Origin: Holdemania massiliensis AP2
Lineage (GTDB): Bacteria; Bacillota_I; Bacilli_A; Erysipelotrichales; Erysipelotrichaceae
DNA length: 64,000 bases
Direction of reading: 5' to 3'
Assembly: GCF_000327285.1 (NCBI RefSeq)
Contig: NZ_HE998567.1
Span: forward strand, 1,410,967-1,474,966
Under the pieces are notes generated by a model. The model was given only the letters and a program-made list of their open reading frames with translations, did not search any database and was not told the origin of the DNA. Positions within the stretch are counted from its first letter, which is position 1, and the number at the start of each line of letters is the position of its first letter. This document shows positions 1-8,487 of the stretch, one piece after another. The position numbers were made by a program, and so were the translations under genes.

Positions 1-68
1 CCTTGCATCCATGAAAATAATTCGTCTGATCTTAGGCGACAGGCAAGAAAAAGGAGAAGAGAAGATTC

Positions 69-998
69 ATGAGAAAAACAACACGCAAACGTTCAGTACA
101 GCGATCTAAAAAGAGAACGCCGCTCACATGGGGTTCTTTAATTGGAGCGATCCTTTTAGCGGGTTTGGGATATTTCAGTCCGCAACTGCTTCCTGAATCT
201 GCCTCCCCATTCAAAAACACACCTTCCCCAGTTCATACCCAGGTCAATTCAGCCCTGACTGTTCATTTTATTGATGTCGGGCAAGCGGATGCGATTTTGA
301 TTCAGTCCGGGGAGGAAGCGATGATGATCGATGCAGGAAACAACGCTGATGCCAAGCTGGTCACCGATTATCTTCAGCAGCAGGGCGTCACACACCTGAA
401 ATACGCGATTGGTACGCACGCGCATGAGGATCACATCGGCTCATTGGACGCCGTATTGTACTCCTTTGACGTCGATACGGTCATGCTACCAAAGCGAACG
501 CTGGAATCCAAATCGTATAAAGATGTGATTCAGGCTATCGAAACCACTCAGACAGCCCTGATTCACCCCCAGCCTGGGGATACGTTTTCTTTAGGCGAGG
601 ATCAATTTGTTGTCTTGGGACCATTAAGTGAAGACTACTCTGAAGTTAACAACTCCTCTCTGGTCTTGCGCTATGTTCATGGCCAAACTTCCATTTTATT
701 CACCGGTGATATGCAGGCCAAATCAGAAAAAGATATCCTGGACAGCTACGCACCCGTTCAAGCCGACATCCTTAAAGCTCCTCATCATGGTTCTGATACT
801 TCTTCCACCCAAGCGTTTTTGGAAGCGGTCAATCCCCAGGACGTAATTATCTCAGTCGGCTTAAACAACGACTATCGGCTGCCTTCTGAAGATGTTTTAA
901 AACGGTATGAAAAGCTGGGATTCTCTGTTTACCGCACAGATCAGTTAGGGACCATTCTGATTGAAAGTGATGGGGTTCATTATACGATTCATAACTAA
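69..998 (+). CDS. Membrane-anchored metallo-beta-lactamase-fold hydrolase (ComEC C-terminal type)
   Basis: A basic N-terminus is followed by one hydrophobic segment (about residues 21-40), a short linker, then a metallo-beta-lactamase fold starting near residue 63. The zinc motif HxHxDH is present as THAHEDHIG (H117, H119, D121, H122), followed by FTGDM and APHHGSD, all typical of the soluble hydrolase domain of ComEC/Rec2 and its stand-alone relatives. The domain therefore probably acts outside the membrane. The competence-pore part of ComEC is absent, so a role in DNA uptake cannot be assumed; extracellular nuclease or phosphodiesterase activity is an inference. An AAGGAG site precedes the ATG. 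A strong terminator follows, so the gene looks monocistronic. Confidence 0.8.
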   Translation: MRKTTRKRSVQRSKKRTPLTWGSLIGAILLAGLGYFSPQLLPESASPFKNTPSPVHTQVNSALTVHFIDVGQADAILIQSGEEAMMIDAGNNADAKLVTDYLQQQGVTHLKYAIGTHAHEDHIGSLDAVLYSFDVDTVMLPKRTLESKSYKDVIQAIETTQTALIHPQPGDTFSLGEDQFVVLGPLSEDYSEVNNSSLVLRYVHGQTSILFTGDMQAKSEKDILDSYAPVQADILKAPHHGSDTSSTQAFLEAVNPQDVIISVGLNNDYRLPSEDVLKRYEKLGFSVYRTDQLGTILIESDGVHYTIHN

Positions 999-1070
999 GG
1001 CTTTACGCCAGCTGTTTCCGGATTGTTCTATTCGAAAACAAGCATTTCCATTCTCAAATTTCAGCATAAA

Positions 1071-1127
1071 GAAAACAGTTTGCCTGTCTGCTTAACAAAA
1101 TCAAGCGACAAGAATCAAACTGTTTTT
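1071..1127 (+). terminator. Intrinsic terminator after the MBL-fold gene
   Basis: AAAACAGTTTG pairs with CAAACTGTTTT, with a nested stem (TGTC-GCTT with AAGC-GACA), and the arm ends in a T run. Confidence 0.75.
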
Positions 1128-1261
1128 TACTGATTTCCTAGCTTTTATCAATGATTACTTTTATCAGAAAACCGACTCAAAATCCAATTTTACTAAAAAA
1201 GTATTTGAATCGGCCATCGGGATTTTTTGAAAGAGAAACGATTCAGCACGCCGGAGCTGCT

Positions 1262-2497
1262 TTACTTTGTGCCTTTGGTTCCTTTGGTGCCGCCGCTTTT
1301 CTTATTTGCGCTGTAGCTGGCAAGCAAGTTTGTTTCGTAGGAAAAGATCATTTTCTCCCGTCTGCGCTGCCGATCAATCGCCTGGGTGATCAAGGCATCC
1401 ATCAGCTGAGTGAAGCTGACTCCTACCGGCTGCCACAGATAGTAAGCCAAAGAGCCTGGAATGGTATTGATTTCATTCACATAAATTGCCCCGGAATCTC
1501 CATCCATCATAAAATCAATCCGGCAGACACCGCTGGCGCCTAACACTTTGAACGTTTCGATAGCCAAATTTCGGATTTTTTCCGTCGTTGCTTCATCCAC
1601 TGGAGCCGGCACGATGCGCGCCGCATTGGCCATTCCGCCTTCAGCACTCTTGGCTCCTCCCTTAGATCCGCACTTAGAACCGCCCTTTGCGGCAGACTGT
1701 CCTAAATACTTATCCTTAAAGCTCATAATCTCATCCTGTTTGCCGACTTCTTCAAGCACGCTGGCCTGGCAGTCAAAACAGCTGCCTAAAACGGAACAGT
1801 TGATCTCCCGCAGATTTTTGACCATCTGTTCAACCACGATTTTGTTATCATACTGTCGGGCATCTTCAACACCGGCAATGAATTCTTCATCATTATGGGC
1901 AATCGTTATCCCCACCGAAGATCCCAAGCACGCCGGTTTCATGACAACTGGATAACCCAGTTCATGAACCTTAGCTAAAATTTCATCCTGTTTTTGTGCA
2001 AATTCATGTCCATAAAGCCACAGCCATGGACAGACCGGAAGGCCGCTGTTCTGCAGAATATGCTTCATCACTGCTTTGTCCTGGCCCGCGGCCGCACCGA
2101 TGACATCACATCCAGCATATGGAATCTTCAGCATCTCCAAATATCCCTGAATTGTTCCATCCTCACCATTGGTTCCGTGCATGATCGGAACAATCACATC
2201 GACAGTGCCGATCGGCTTGGTGAACAGGCCTTTTTTTATAGGTTCAACAATCACTTCCTTGCCTTTTTTCACCAGAACAACCGGCGTTGCTTTTTGAATG
2301 AGTTCGTTAAGATCTTTATAGTTTTCGATATCCAATAATGCCGGGGATGAATAAAAATCCCGCTGTTTTGATACATATAACGGAATTACTTCATAACGTT
2401 CTTTATCCAGAGCTTCGATGCCCTGCAGAGCAGAAATCACGCTGACCTCATGCTCGACGGATTCACCGCCGAAAACTATTCCAACACGAATTTTCAT
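1262..2497 (-). CDS. ddl: D-alanine--D-alanine ligase
   Basis: ATP-grasp ligase that joins two D-alanines for the peptidoglycan pentapeptide. Family motifs are clear: FGGESVEHEVS at residues 9-19, MHGTNGEDGT near 106-115, MKPACLGSSVG near 186-196, the ATP/Mg region RIDFMMD, and NEINTIPG at 341-348. At 411 residues it is about 50 longer than usual. The extra length is a Gly/Ser/Lys-rich insert (about 267-290) and a repetitive tail ending in GTK units. The insert sits where the family has the mobile loop that closes over the active site. No Van regulatory or VanT-like genes are adjacent, so a resistance-type D-Ala-D-Ser ligase is less likely. It is divergent from the next gene. Confidence 0.88.
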   Translation of the reverse strand: MKIRVGIVFGGESVEHEVSVISALQGIEALDKERYEVIPLYVSKQRDFYSSPALLDIENYKDLNELIQKATPVVLVKKGKEVIVEPIKKGLFTKPIGTVDVIVPIMHGTNGEDGTIQGYLEMLKIPYAGCDVIGAAAGQDKAVMKHILQNSGLPVCPWLWLYGHEFAQKQDEILAKVHELGYPVVMKPACLGSSVGITIAHNDEEFIAGVEDARQYDNKIVVEQMVKNLREINCSVLGSCFDCQASVLEEVGKQDEIMSFKDKYLGQSAAKGGSKCGSKGGAKSAEGGMANAARIVPAPVDEATTEKIRNLAIETFKVLGASGVCRIDFMMDGDSGAIYVNEINTIPGSLAYYLWQPVGVSFTQLMDALITQAIDRQRRREKMIFSYETNLLASYSANKKSGGTKGTKGTK

Positions 2498-2675
2498 ACT
2501 TCACTCTCCTAATCTGACCTCTTCTTACTGTATGCCGGAAGGGGTCCTCCATTTCCTTGATTTCCAGGAAATCCTTGTTTATTATATCAGATTTTCATCA
2601 GGTTGACCTTGTATTTTAAGCTTAATCATTATAATCTATAACTAACCGTGATTTATTGATGGAAAGGATAAGATT

Positions 2676-3941
2676 ATGATTCCTAAAGATATCTTAAAAA
2701 AGATCAAGCCCTGGATGTGGCTGTCCACGTATATTGTACTGCTGCTTTTTGCGATGTTACACTTTCAGGATCTGATGAGTGTTCTCCGCCGCTTGTTTCA
2801 TCTGTTAACTCCCTTGTTTTATGCCATCGGCATCGCCTTCGTATTAAATCAGCCGATGAAAGCGATCGAAAAAGGATTAATCAAGTTGATTCAGGCTCTG
2901 CCGCATAACAAAAAAACCAAACCTCAGCAAGAACCAAAGGTGCGGGGCATTTCAATTTTTCTGACTTTGCTTTTAGCGTTGGCTGTCCTATTTGTTTTGT
3001 CGAGTATTATTTTCCCACAGCTGATTGCTTCCATCGTTCAGTTGTTCAACAACTGCGTTGTTTATTTAGGCAACATTGTGGAAAACATCAACAGCTTATT
3101 AGCCAGTTTGCATTTGGAAAACATTGAATGGGATTTCGATACCGTGAAAGTGCAGGCTGCTTTAGATCAACTTGGATTGAGCGCAGATAAACTTCTCCAA
3201 ACTGCTACCAACTGGGTCGGCGGTACAGGCATGACCGTGATTAACAATATCTCGGCGATCACCGTTGGTTTAAGTAATTGGGTTATGGGTTTTATGTTAA
3301 GTCTTTATTTGCTTTCCAGCAAAGAAAAATTCATTCGGCAGCTAAAAAAACTAATCGGGGCCTTGCTTCCATTATCGGCTGCCAACCGAGTTTTGACCTT
3401 GGGTAGAAAAACAAACCAGACATTCTCCAACTTTATCTCTGGTCAACTGCTGGAAGCTTGTATTTTAGCTATGTTGTACTACGTTTCCATGACTTTATTC
3501 AAGATGCCTTATGCGATGTTAATCAGCACTGTAATTGGAGTCACCAGTATTGTTCCTATGTTCGGAGCAATGCTTGGCATGGCCTTCGGCTGTGTTCTTA
3601 TCTTTGCGATCAATCCATGGATGTCCTTGTTTTTCATGATTTACTTCCAAATTGTTCAGCAATTTGAAAACAATCTGATTTATCCCCGAGTTGTAGGAAA
3701 CTCAGTAGGCCTTCCAGGAATCTGGGTTCTGCTTTCCATCGTGGTGTTCGGCGGTTTATTGGGATTATTTGGCATGTTAATTGCTGTTCCAGCAACAGCT
3801 GTACTGTACACTTTATTAGGTGAATTCGTTAATAGCCGGATGCGGAAAAAAGGACAGGTTCTAGATGAGTCAGGCTTACTAAGTGTGAAGTCAAAGGTAA
3901 AAGAAGAAGCTTCACCTACTGCTGAGGATGAAATCAATTAA
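2676..3941 (+). CDS. AI-2E family transporter (PerM-like membrane protein)
   Basis: A 421-residue polytopic membrane protein. Two hydrophobic segments lie near the N-terminus (WLSTYIVLLLFAMLHF; LTPLFYAIGIAFVLNQP), then a helix pair around 90-125, a soluble stretch around 130-200 and a C-terminal membrane bundle containing SVVGLPGIWV-type and GLLGMLIAVPA-like motifs. This is the AI-2E/PerM family (old DUF20). Family members have been linked to autoinducer-2 or Na+/H+ exchange, but the substrate cannot be read from sequence. The charged tail (residues about 390-421) is cytosolic. GGAAAGG precedes the ATG, and a terminator follows 24 bp after the stop. Confidence 0.85.
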   Translation: MIPKDILKKIKPWMWLSTYIVLLLFAMLHFQDLMSVLRRLFHLLTPLFYAIGIAFVLNQPMKAIEKGLIKLIQALPHNKKTKPQQEPKVRGISIFLTLLLALAVLFVLSSIIFPQLIASIVQLFNNCVVYLGNIVENINSLLASLHLENIEWDFDTVKVQAALDQLGLSADKLLQTATNWVGGTGMTVINNISAITVGLSNWVMGFMLSLYLLSSKEKFIRQLKKLIGALLPLSAANRVLTLGRKTNQTFSNFISGQLLEACILAMLYYVSMTLFKMPYAMLISTVIGVTSIVPMFGAMLGMAFGCVLIFAINPWMSLFFMIYFQIVQQFENNLIYPRVVGNSVGLPGIWVLLSIVVFGGLLGLFGMLIAVPATAVLYTLLGEFVNSRMRKKGQVLDESGLLSVKSKVKEEASPTAEDEIN

Positions 3942-3964
3942 ACTTTAAATATTAGAATTTCACT

Positions 3965-3992
3965 GCAAGGCTTTTAAAAGTCTTGCTTTTTT
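3965..3992 (+). terminator. Intrinsic terminator after the AI-2E family gene
   Basis: GCAAGgCTTTT pairs with AAAAGtCTTGC and is followed by six T. It isolates the transporter gene from the CRISPR leader that starts 14 bp later. Confidence 0.8.
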
Positions 3993-4005
3993 ATACTTTA
4001 ATCCA

Positions 4006-4153
4006 GTGCGAACCTGAGGTGAACATGAAATCCCTAGGAGGTTCGCACCGGAAATATGTGAAAAATGAAGAAAGTATTGTAAGTACAACGATGTTTAGTT
4101 ATGATAGAGATACGATAAGAATCATATGGGTACCTTTTAGTTTCTTATTAACT
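4006..4153 (+). promoter_or_regulatory. CRISPR leader 1, with boundary inverted repeat and predicted promoter
   Basis: The leader opens with an inverted repeat (GTGCGAACCT at 4006-4015, AGGTTCGCACC at 4039-4049). A 104-nt core separates it from the first repeat. The core holds a likely promoter: TTGTAA at 4077-4082, a 17-bp spacer, TATGAT at 4100-4105. It also has AAGAATCATAT at 4117-4127 and TTTCTTATT just before the first repeat. The same elements recur at arrays 3 and 4, and in part at array 2. The hairpin has no U tract, so it does not look like an ordinary terminator. Confidence 0.8.
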
Positions 4154-4522
4154 GTCGCATCGCTCACGCGGTGCGTGGATTGAAATCTGAATCTCCCGTT
4201 AGTGGAGATCCGCAGCAGGGTCGCATCGCTCACGCGGTGCGTGGATTGAAATACTAGCCCCTGGTTTTGTTACTAATTTGCCACCGGTCGCATCGCTCAC
4301 GCGGTGCGTGGATTGAAATAGTGCAGGCCGATCAAGACGGTTAAGTATAATAGGTCGCATCGCTCACGCGGTGCGTGGATTGAAATAAGTAATGGCGGTT
4401 TTTGCGAATTTTATGGTGGCGTCGCATCACGCAAGTGGTGCGTGGATTGAAATAGTGTAAAGAGTGTGGCAACATCAGCACTGAAGTTAGTTGCATCGCT
4501 CAAGCTGTTTCTTGCATTAAGA
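4154..4522 (+). CRISPR. CRISPR array 1 (type I-C repeats; orphan, short)
   Basis: Five intact 33-bp repeats start at 4154, 4220, 4287, 4354 and 4421. Spacers are 33-36 nt. A decayed terminal repeat starts at 4490. Repeats begin GTCGCATCGCTCACGCGG and end TGCGTGGATTGAAAT. The fifth differs: it carries the CACGCAAGTGG core of array 2. No cas genes are adjacent; the only cas operon here is 37 kb away. Leader and repeat match say the arrays share one Cas machinery. Orientation follows from the leader at 4006-4153 and the decayed right end. Confidence 0.95.
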
Positions 4523-4603
4523 TTGTTCCATTTGTCTTTGTTAATTTACAAATCAGTATTGCTTAGCAGCTAACCAGTTCTTATCTCATTCAAGGATATA
4601 CAT

Positions 4604-4648
4604 CGAAAAAAGCCTGTCTTCATTTTAATATGAAAACAGGCTTTGCTA
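4604..4648 (-). terminator. Terminator of the Ntn-hydrolase operon
   Basis: On the minus strand AAAGCCTGTTTTCAT pairs with ATGAAGACAGGCTTT, followed by a T-rich tail. It lies just past the stop at 4659 and also shields array 1. Confidence 0.75.
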
Positions 4649-4658
4649 CTTTTTCTAA

Positions 4659-5576
4659 CTAATCTACATCTTGGTCTGCAACATTCCAAGGACGAATTAC
4701 ACACCCCTCCGATGTCAGTTCGGCAACACAGACCTTCGCAGAATGATCTTGATCACTGACAACAAAGGCAAATTTGATATTGGTTCCAACACCCCAGCGG
4801 CCATCTTTATCTACACAGATTAAGGAAATCGCCTCAGCTTGTCCACGCTTACGAATCAACTTTTGGGTAAATTCTGCAACTAAAGTTGAGGCCGCCTCTT
4901 GGGGCTCCTGCCCCTGCTGCATTCTACGCACTACTTCATAGCTCAGACAGCCTTTCATAATTTCCTCGCCAACCCCCGTCGCTGCCGCGGCTCCAATATC
5001 GCTGTCTGCATAGAAACCACTTCCGCAAATTGGAGAATCACCCACACGCCCCGGCATCTTCATAAATAAGCCCGATGTTGATGTTCCAGAAGCTAGCGTT
5101 CCTCGGCTATCCAAACAACAGACACCCACAGTATCATGTCCTTTATAGCTGGATAAGGACTCTGGCTGCGCTTTTCGCTGCTCATAGATCATCTGCGCTT
5201 CTGGCGTTAACAATTTCTTCATTTCTAATCCAGATTGAATCGCATATTGCCGAGCGCCCTCACCAACCAGAAAATTATTAAACTGATAGTCGGCACACTG
5301 TTTGGCCAAAGTGAAGGCTGACGCTACATTTTCAACACAGCCAACCGCACCGACCGATAACGTGTCTCCATCCATATATCCCCCATCCAGTTGAACCACG
5401 CCTGCTTGATTGGGCAAACCTGAATAACCAACCGAATGAAAGCGAGGATCATTCTCTACGTTCGTAATTACAGTTGTCAAAGCTGCCTCAGCCGTTCCTG
5501 CTTCCCGCAGCGCTGTTTCAGCCAGCTTAACCCCTTCTGCAGCCATTTTCCAGGTTGCAATCACAGTCCATTTCAT
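4659..5576 (-). CDS. N4-(beta-N-acetylglucosaminyl)-L-asparaginase / isoaspartyl-peptidase family Ntn hydrolase
   Basis: A 305-residue T2-family amidohydrolase. These proenzymes self-cleave before a threonine, which becomes the N-terminal nucleophile of the beta chain. Here the cleavage motif is HDTVG with Thr149, followed by GTLASGTSTSG and GRVGDSPICGSGFYAD, the family's substrate-binding loops. An internal DGGYMDGDTLSVGAVG matches the alpha chain. No signal peptide is visible, so a cytosolic enzyme is expected, cleaving Asn-linked GlcNAc or isoaspartyl bonds; the choice cannot be made by eye. It is the last gene of a minus-strand run with the MurF-like and hydrolase genes, 12 bp after the former. 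Nearby ATG codons make the start fairly safe. Confidence 0.85.
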   Translation of the reverse strand: MKWTVIATWKMAAEGVKLAETALREAGTAEAALTTVITNVENDPRFHSVGYSGLPNQAGVVQLDGGYMDGDTLSVGAVGCVENVASAFTLAKQCADYQFNNFLVGEGARQYAIQSGLEMKKLLTPEAQMIYEQRKAQPESLSSYKGHDTVGVCCLDSRGTLASGTSTSGLFMKMPGRVGDSPICGSGFYADSDIGAAAATGVGEEIMKGCLSYEVVRRMQQGQEPQEAASTLVAEFTQKLIRKRGQAEAISLICVDKDGRWGVGTNIKFAFVVSDQDHSAKVCVAELTSEGCVIRPWNVADQDVD

Positions 5577-5588
5577 CCTTTTCTGCCC

Positions 5589-7196
5589 TTATTGATTAAA
5601 CGCATCCGGCAAATCATTCTCCAACAGGATTGTATCGGTATAAGACGCTTTTTGATAGACCAAAGCAAACGCTTCCTTGACTGTCGCTACGACATGCACA
5701 TGATCCATATCAAAACCGCATGCCTGCAAGCCCTCGACAATCGGCTCAGTCTGCCGCTTGCCTACCAGAATCACTTCGTCTGCACAATCCTTCACCTTCA
5801 TACCAAACTGCTTGTTGATCTCATGCTGGCGCGGTCCTAAATCGATCATGCCCGGAGTTACGATAAACCGCGTTCCCGGCATCGTCTTTAATACCTGCAA
5901 GGACATCGCAGAACCTACCGGATTGGAGTTAAACGCATCATCAATAAAGGTATAACCATTGATCTTTTTAACTTCCAGCCGATGTTCAACATAACGCACC
6001 TGTGCTATTGCACTCTGCAGCTGCTCCCAGCTTACTCCCAAATGCCGGCCAACGGCAACCGCGGCCAAAATATTGGCAATATTGTGTTCACCCAAAAGAC
6101 GGGTTTTAAACGGAATATCGGCTCCTTCCCGAGTATGAATATCAAACGTTGACCCCTGCGGACCAAAACTGATATTCACAGCGCGGTAATCCACATCCGT
6201 TTGCTCAATCCCATACCAGGCAATCGGGCATTTATTTTTAATATAGTAGTTCCGAATCAACTCGTTATCCTTATTCAATACTCCGAAACCCGTAACCGGC
6301 AGCTTCTCGATCATCTTCATTTTCTCTGTGATGATATTTTCCTGAGAACCGAAAGTATTCAAATGCTGCGGTCCAATCGAAGTGACCAAGCCAATCTGCG
6401 GCTGAACAAAATCCATCAGCTGTTCGATATCACCCACATGATCCGCTCCCATTTCGCAGATGAAAACCTCATGCGTGGGTTTCAGCTGCTGACGAATTGT
6501 AATCGTAATGCCCATCGGTGTATTGAAGGATGCGGGAGTCGGCAAGGAGTAGAATTTCTCAGAAAGAATCTGCTGCAGAATATTTTTAGAAGAAGTCTTG
6601 CCATAGCTGCCAGTGATCCCGATCTTAATCAGCTGGTCATGTTTCTTTAAAATATCTTTTGCCAATTTCATATAGTGCTTTTTTATCAGCTTCTCAAACG
6701 GGCTTGTAATCCATGCCATCGGAAAAATGAAAAGCCAGTTGATCCAGCAGGCCGCAACCACCCAGACAACCCAGACAGGATAATCAGTGAACATCACAGC
6801 CGGGATTAACCAAAGACAGTTCAATATAAACATCACTGCAATCTGACGCTTAACCCGCGCTGTCATCGCCAGAGGTTTGATATAGTTTTTCTTCTTTTCC
6901 AAATACAGCATCATGCCGCCGATCAAGACCGCCAGCCACACTGTCGCGATTTTACCCAGACGATAATCCGGAATGATGATGCACCCCAGCGCCAATACAA
7001 TGATCAACACAGGAAACAGCCAGTGCTTCCATACTTTCAGCTGATCTTTTCCCCATTGAATATAGCGGCCAGGCTCATAGCGGTTCTGCTGGAACATATG
7101 CAAGGCATGTTTCCAGGGAACGACCATCATACACAAAAGCAGTGCTGTAAACAGCACTTTTTCTAACAAATCCTGAATCTGTCGTAAAAAATCCAT
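5589..7196 (-). CDS. Mur ligase (MurF-like) with N-terminal membrane domain
   Basis: The C-terminal two-thirds is a Mur ligase: P-loop GITGSYGKTSSK near residue 195, an EMGADHVGD motif like MurF, SIGPQHLNTFGS, and FNSNPVGSAMS in the C-terminal domain. MurF adds D-Ala-D-Ala to UDP-MurNAc-tripeptide. The first ~165 residues are extra: four to five hydrophobic segments (for example ALLLCMMVVPW, WLFPVLIIVLALGCIIIPDY, MFILNCLWLIPAVMF, VWVVWVVAACWINWLFIF). That would tether the ligase to the membrane. The extension is seen in some Gram-positive MurF-type proteins. Its product pairs logically with Ddl at 1262-2497. It starts 1 bp past the downstream stop of the alpha/beta hydrolase gene, so the two are co-transcribed. 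Confidence 0.85.
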   Translation of the reverse strand: MDFLRQIQDLLEKVLFTALLLCMMVVPWKHALHMFQQNRYEPGRYIQWGKDQLKVWKHWLFPVLIIVLALGCIIIPDYRLGKIATVWLAVLIGGMMLYLEKKKNYIKPLAMTARVKRQIAVMFILNCLWLIPAVMFTDYPVWVVWVVAACWINWLFIFPMAWITSPFEKLIKKHYMKLAKDILKKHDQLIKIGITGSYGKTSSKNILQQILSEKFYSLPTPASFNTPMGITITIRQQLKPTHEVFICEMGADHVGDIEQLMDFVQPQIGLVTSIGPQHLNTFGSQENIITEKMKMIEKLPVTGFGVLNKDNELIRNYYIKNKCPIAWYGIEQTDVDYRAVNISFGPQGSTFDIHTREGADIPFKTRLLGEHNIANILAAVAVGRHLGVSWEQLQSAIAQVRYVEHRLEVKKINGYTFIDDAFNSNPVGSAMSLQVLKTMPGTRFIVTPGMIDLGPRQHEINKQFGMKVKDCADEVILVGKRQTEPIVEGLQACGFDMDHVHVVATVKEAFALVYQKASYTDTILLENDLPDAFNQ

Positions 7197-7197
7197 G

Positions 7198-7956
7198 TCA
7201 ATCCTCCCAGTCTTCCTTTAAAAAGACATCCAAACACCGGTTAAACCGAGCGCTCTGGTTAAAATAAGCGAAATGATCATCACCTTCAAAAATTGCCAGT
7301 CCGGCATTTTTCATCTTCGCTTCCATTTGTTTCCCCATCCAAAGCGGTGCGGCTTCGTCGTTTTCTCCCCATACTAATAAGACTGGAACTGTAATGTCTT
7401 CCAGCATATCGCTGACGTCATCGTTGACAACTTTAACGAAGGTTTCACGCATGACGCCGGTCGCATTGCGGTAATCATCAGATCCGGATTTGCGCTTAAA
7501 TTCTTCCAGCATGGCTTCGTTGCCTGTCATTGAAATTGCTTTTTTTGCTGCCTTATAACCCGCAATTTTTATTTTTGCCTGCCAACTCTGCTTCGGCCGA
7601 ATTCCCGCGGCGCCCGTCAGCACCATTTTATGCACAGGATTTTTTGCAGCGTAATGGATCGCCACTCGGCAGCCAAAGGAATGGCCGATGAGAATCGGAT
7701 CCTGAATGTCAAAAGACTGACAAAAGGCCTCCAGAAATTCCCGGTATTCCGGTACGCCCCAGGCAGCTGGCGGTTCATCGCTTTGACCAAAGCCAGGAAA
7801 ATCGAAATTAAAAACCCGGAAATGCTTCTTCAGATGGTTATAAGCAGGTTCCATCATGATCATACGCTGCCGCCACCCATGCAAAAGCACGACATCGCGG
7901 CCCTGCCCTTCTGTCGCAACTTCGATATTCAGTCCGTTAATTTTTATTTGCGGCAT
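7198..7956 (-). CDS. Alpha/beta-fold hydrolase
   Basis: A 252-residue hydrolase. The nucleophile elbow is GHSFG (Ser near residue 93), the acid is in WGENDEAAP and the histidine in GDDHFAYF. The oxyanion region is LLHGWRQ. It lacks a signal peptide. The family covers esterases, haloperoxidase-like enzymes and C-C hydrolases; substrate is unknown. It is the first gene of the minus-strand run 7956 to 4659, with GGAGGA upstream of the ATG and an ATTATA (minus-strand TATAAT) at 7982-7987 as a probable -10. Confidence 0.85.
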   Translation of the reverse strand: MPQIKINGLNIEVATEGQGRDVVLLHGWRQRMIMMEPAYNHLKKHFRVFNFDFPGFGQSDEPPAAWGVPEYREFLEAFCQSFDIQDPILIGHSFGCRVAIHYAAKNPVHKMVLTGAAGIRPKQSWQAKIKIAGYKAAKKAISMTGNEAMLEEFKRKSGSDDYRNATGVMRETFVKVVNDDVSDMLEDITVPVLLVWGENDEAAPLWMGKQMEAKMKNAGLAIFEGDDHFAYFNQSARFNRCLDVFLKEDWED

Positions 7957-8047
7957 AAAAATCCTCCATTGTTTCTACTTTATTATATGCAATCTTCACA
8001 AGCTTGGAAAGTACAAAAATAATATTCAGAATAAGCAAAATAAGATA

Positions 8048-8076
8048 TTGAAGATTTTGAGGATTCAGCGTATAAT
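8048..8076 (+). promoter_or_regulatory. Predicted sigma-A promoter of the NfeD/SPFH operon
   Basis: TTGAAG at 8048-8053, a 17-bp spacer, and TATAAT at 8071-8076. The first gene starts at 8108 after AAAGGAGAT. Confidence 0.75.
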
Positions 8077-8107
8077 AGAGACATGTAAAAGAAAGGAGAT
8101 CGAAGTC

Positions 8108-8473
8108 ATGTTTGAGTGGGTTAAGGGCAACGCCTACACGATGTTAGTGACCTTGTATCCAAACAATTTCACATTGAACAACGTAGCGGCTGCCTATTTT
8201 GAAGATATTCGATGGTGCTGTATCGGACTGGACCGAGAAGAACGGAAAGTTGCGATCCGCCCCGTAACCAAGCGAGAAGTAGATTTAAAACTCATCCCGC
8301 TGGAGCAGCTGCATAAAGTATCCATGGGAAAGGGATATGCCCGCATCAGCAACAAAGCGCTGATTGAGGAAATCGCCCAGCTGACAGGCATCGAATGCAA
8401 CGGGATTAAAGTTCCCGCGCAGTTTGATGAACGCGAAAAAATGCTGATTATTGATCTGAACAATCCCGTATAA
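8108..8473 (+). CDS. Conserved hypothetical protein, first gene of the NfeD/SPFH operon
   Basis: A 121-residue soluble protein I cannot assign. It begins MFEWVKGNAYTMLVTLYPNN; an aromatic N-terminal part (YFEDIRWCCIGLD) is followed by a charged segment and ends in LIIDLNNPV. There is no membrane segment. The ATG at 8108 is chosen because AAAGGAGAT sits 8 bp upstream and a good promoter lies at 8048-8076; in-frame codons further upstream overlap that promoter. It is 14 bp before nfeD, so a role with the NfeD and SPFH proteins is likely by context only. Confidence 0.75.
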   Translation: MFEWVKGNAYTMLVTLYPNNFTLNNVAAAYFEDIRWCCIGLDREERKVAIRPVTKREVDLKLIPLEQLHKVSMGKGYARISNKALIEEIAQLTGIECNGIKVPAQFDEREKMLIIDLNNPV

Positions 8474-8487
8474 GGAGGTGAGGAAAA

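Noticed and set aside
1151..2338. Long plus-strand frames opposite ddl
   Set aside because: Shadow frames of a conserved coding sequence, without family motifs.
1262..2497. Vancomycin-type D-Ala-D-Ser/Lac ligase
   Set aside because: No vanT, vanXY, or van regulators nearby; motifs fit an ordinary Ddl.
2676..3941. Evidence for autoinducer-2 signalling
   Set aside because: The family name does not show the substrate, and no lsr or luxS gene is adjacent.
4006..4049. Leader inverted repeat as a plain rho-independent terminator
   Set aside because: No U tract on either side at any of the four copies, and position is fixed to the array rather than to upstream genes.
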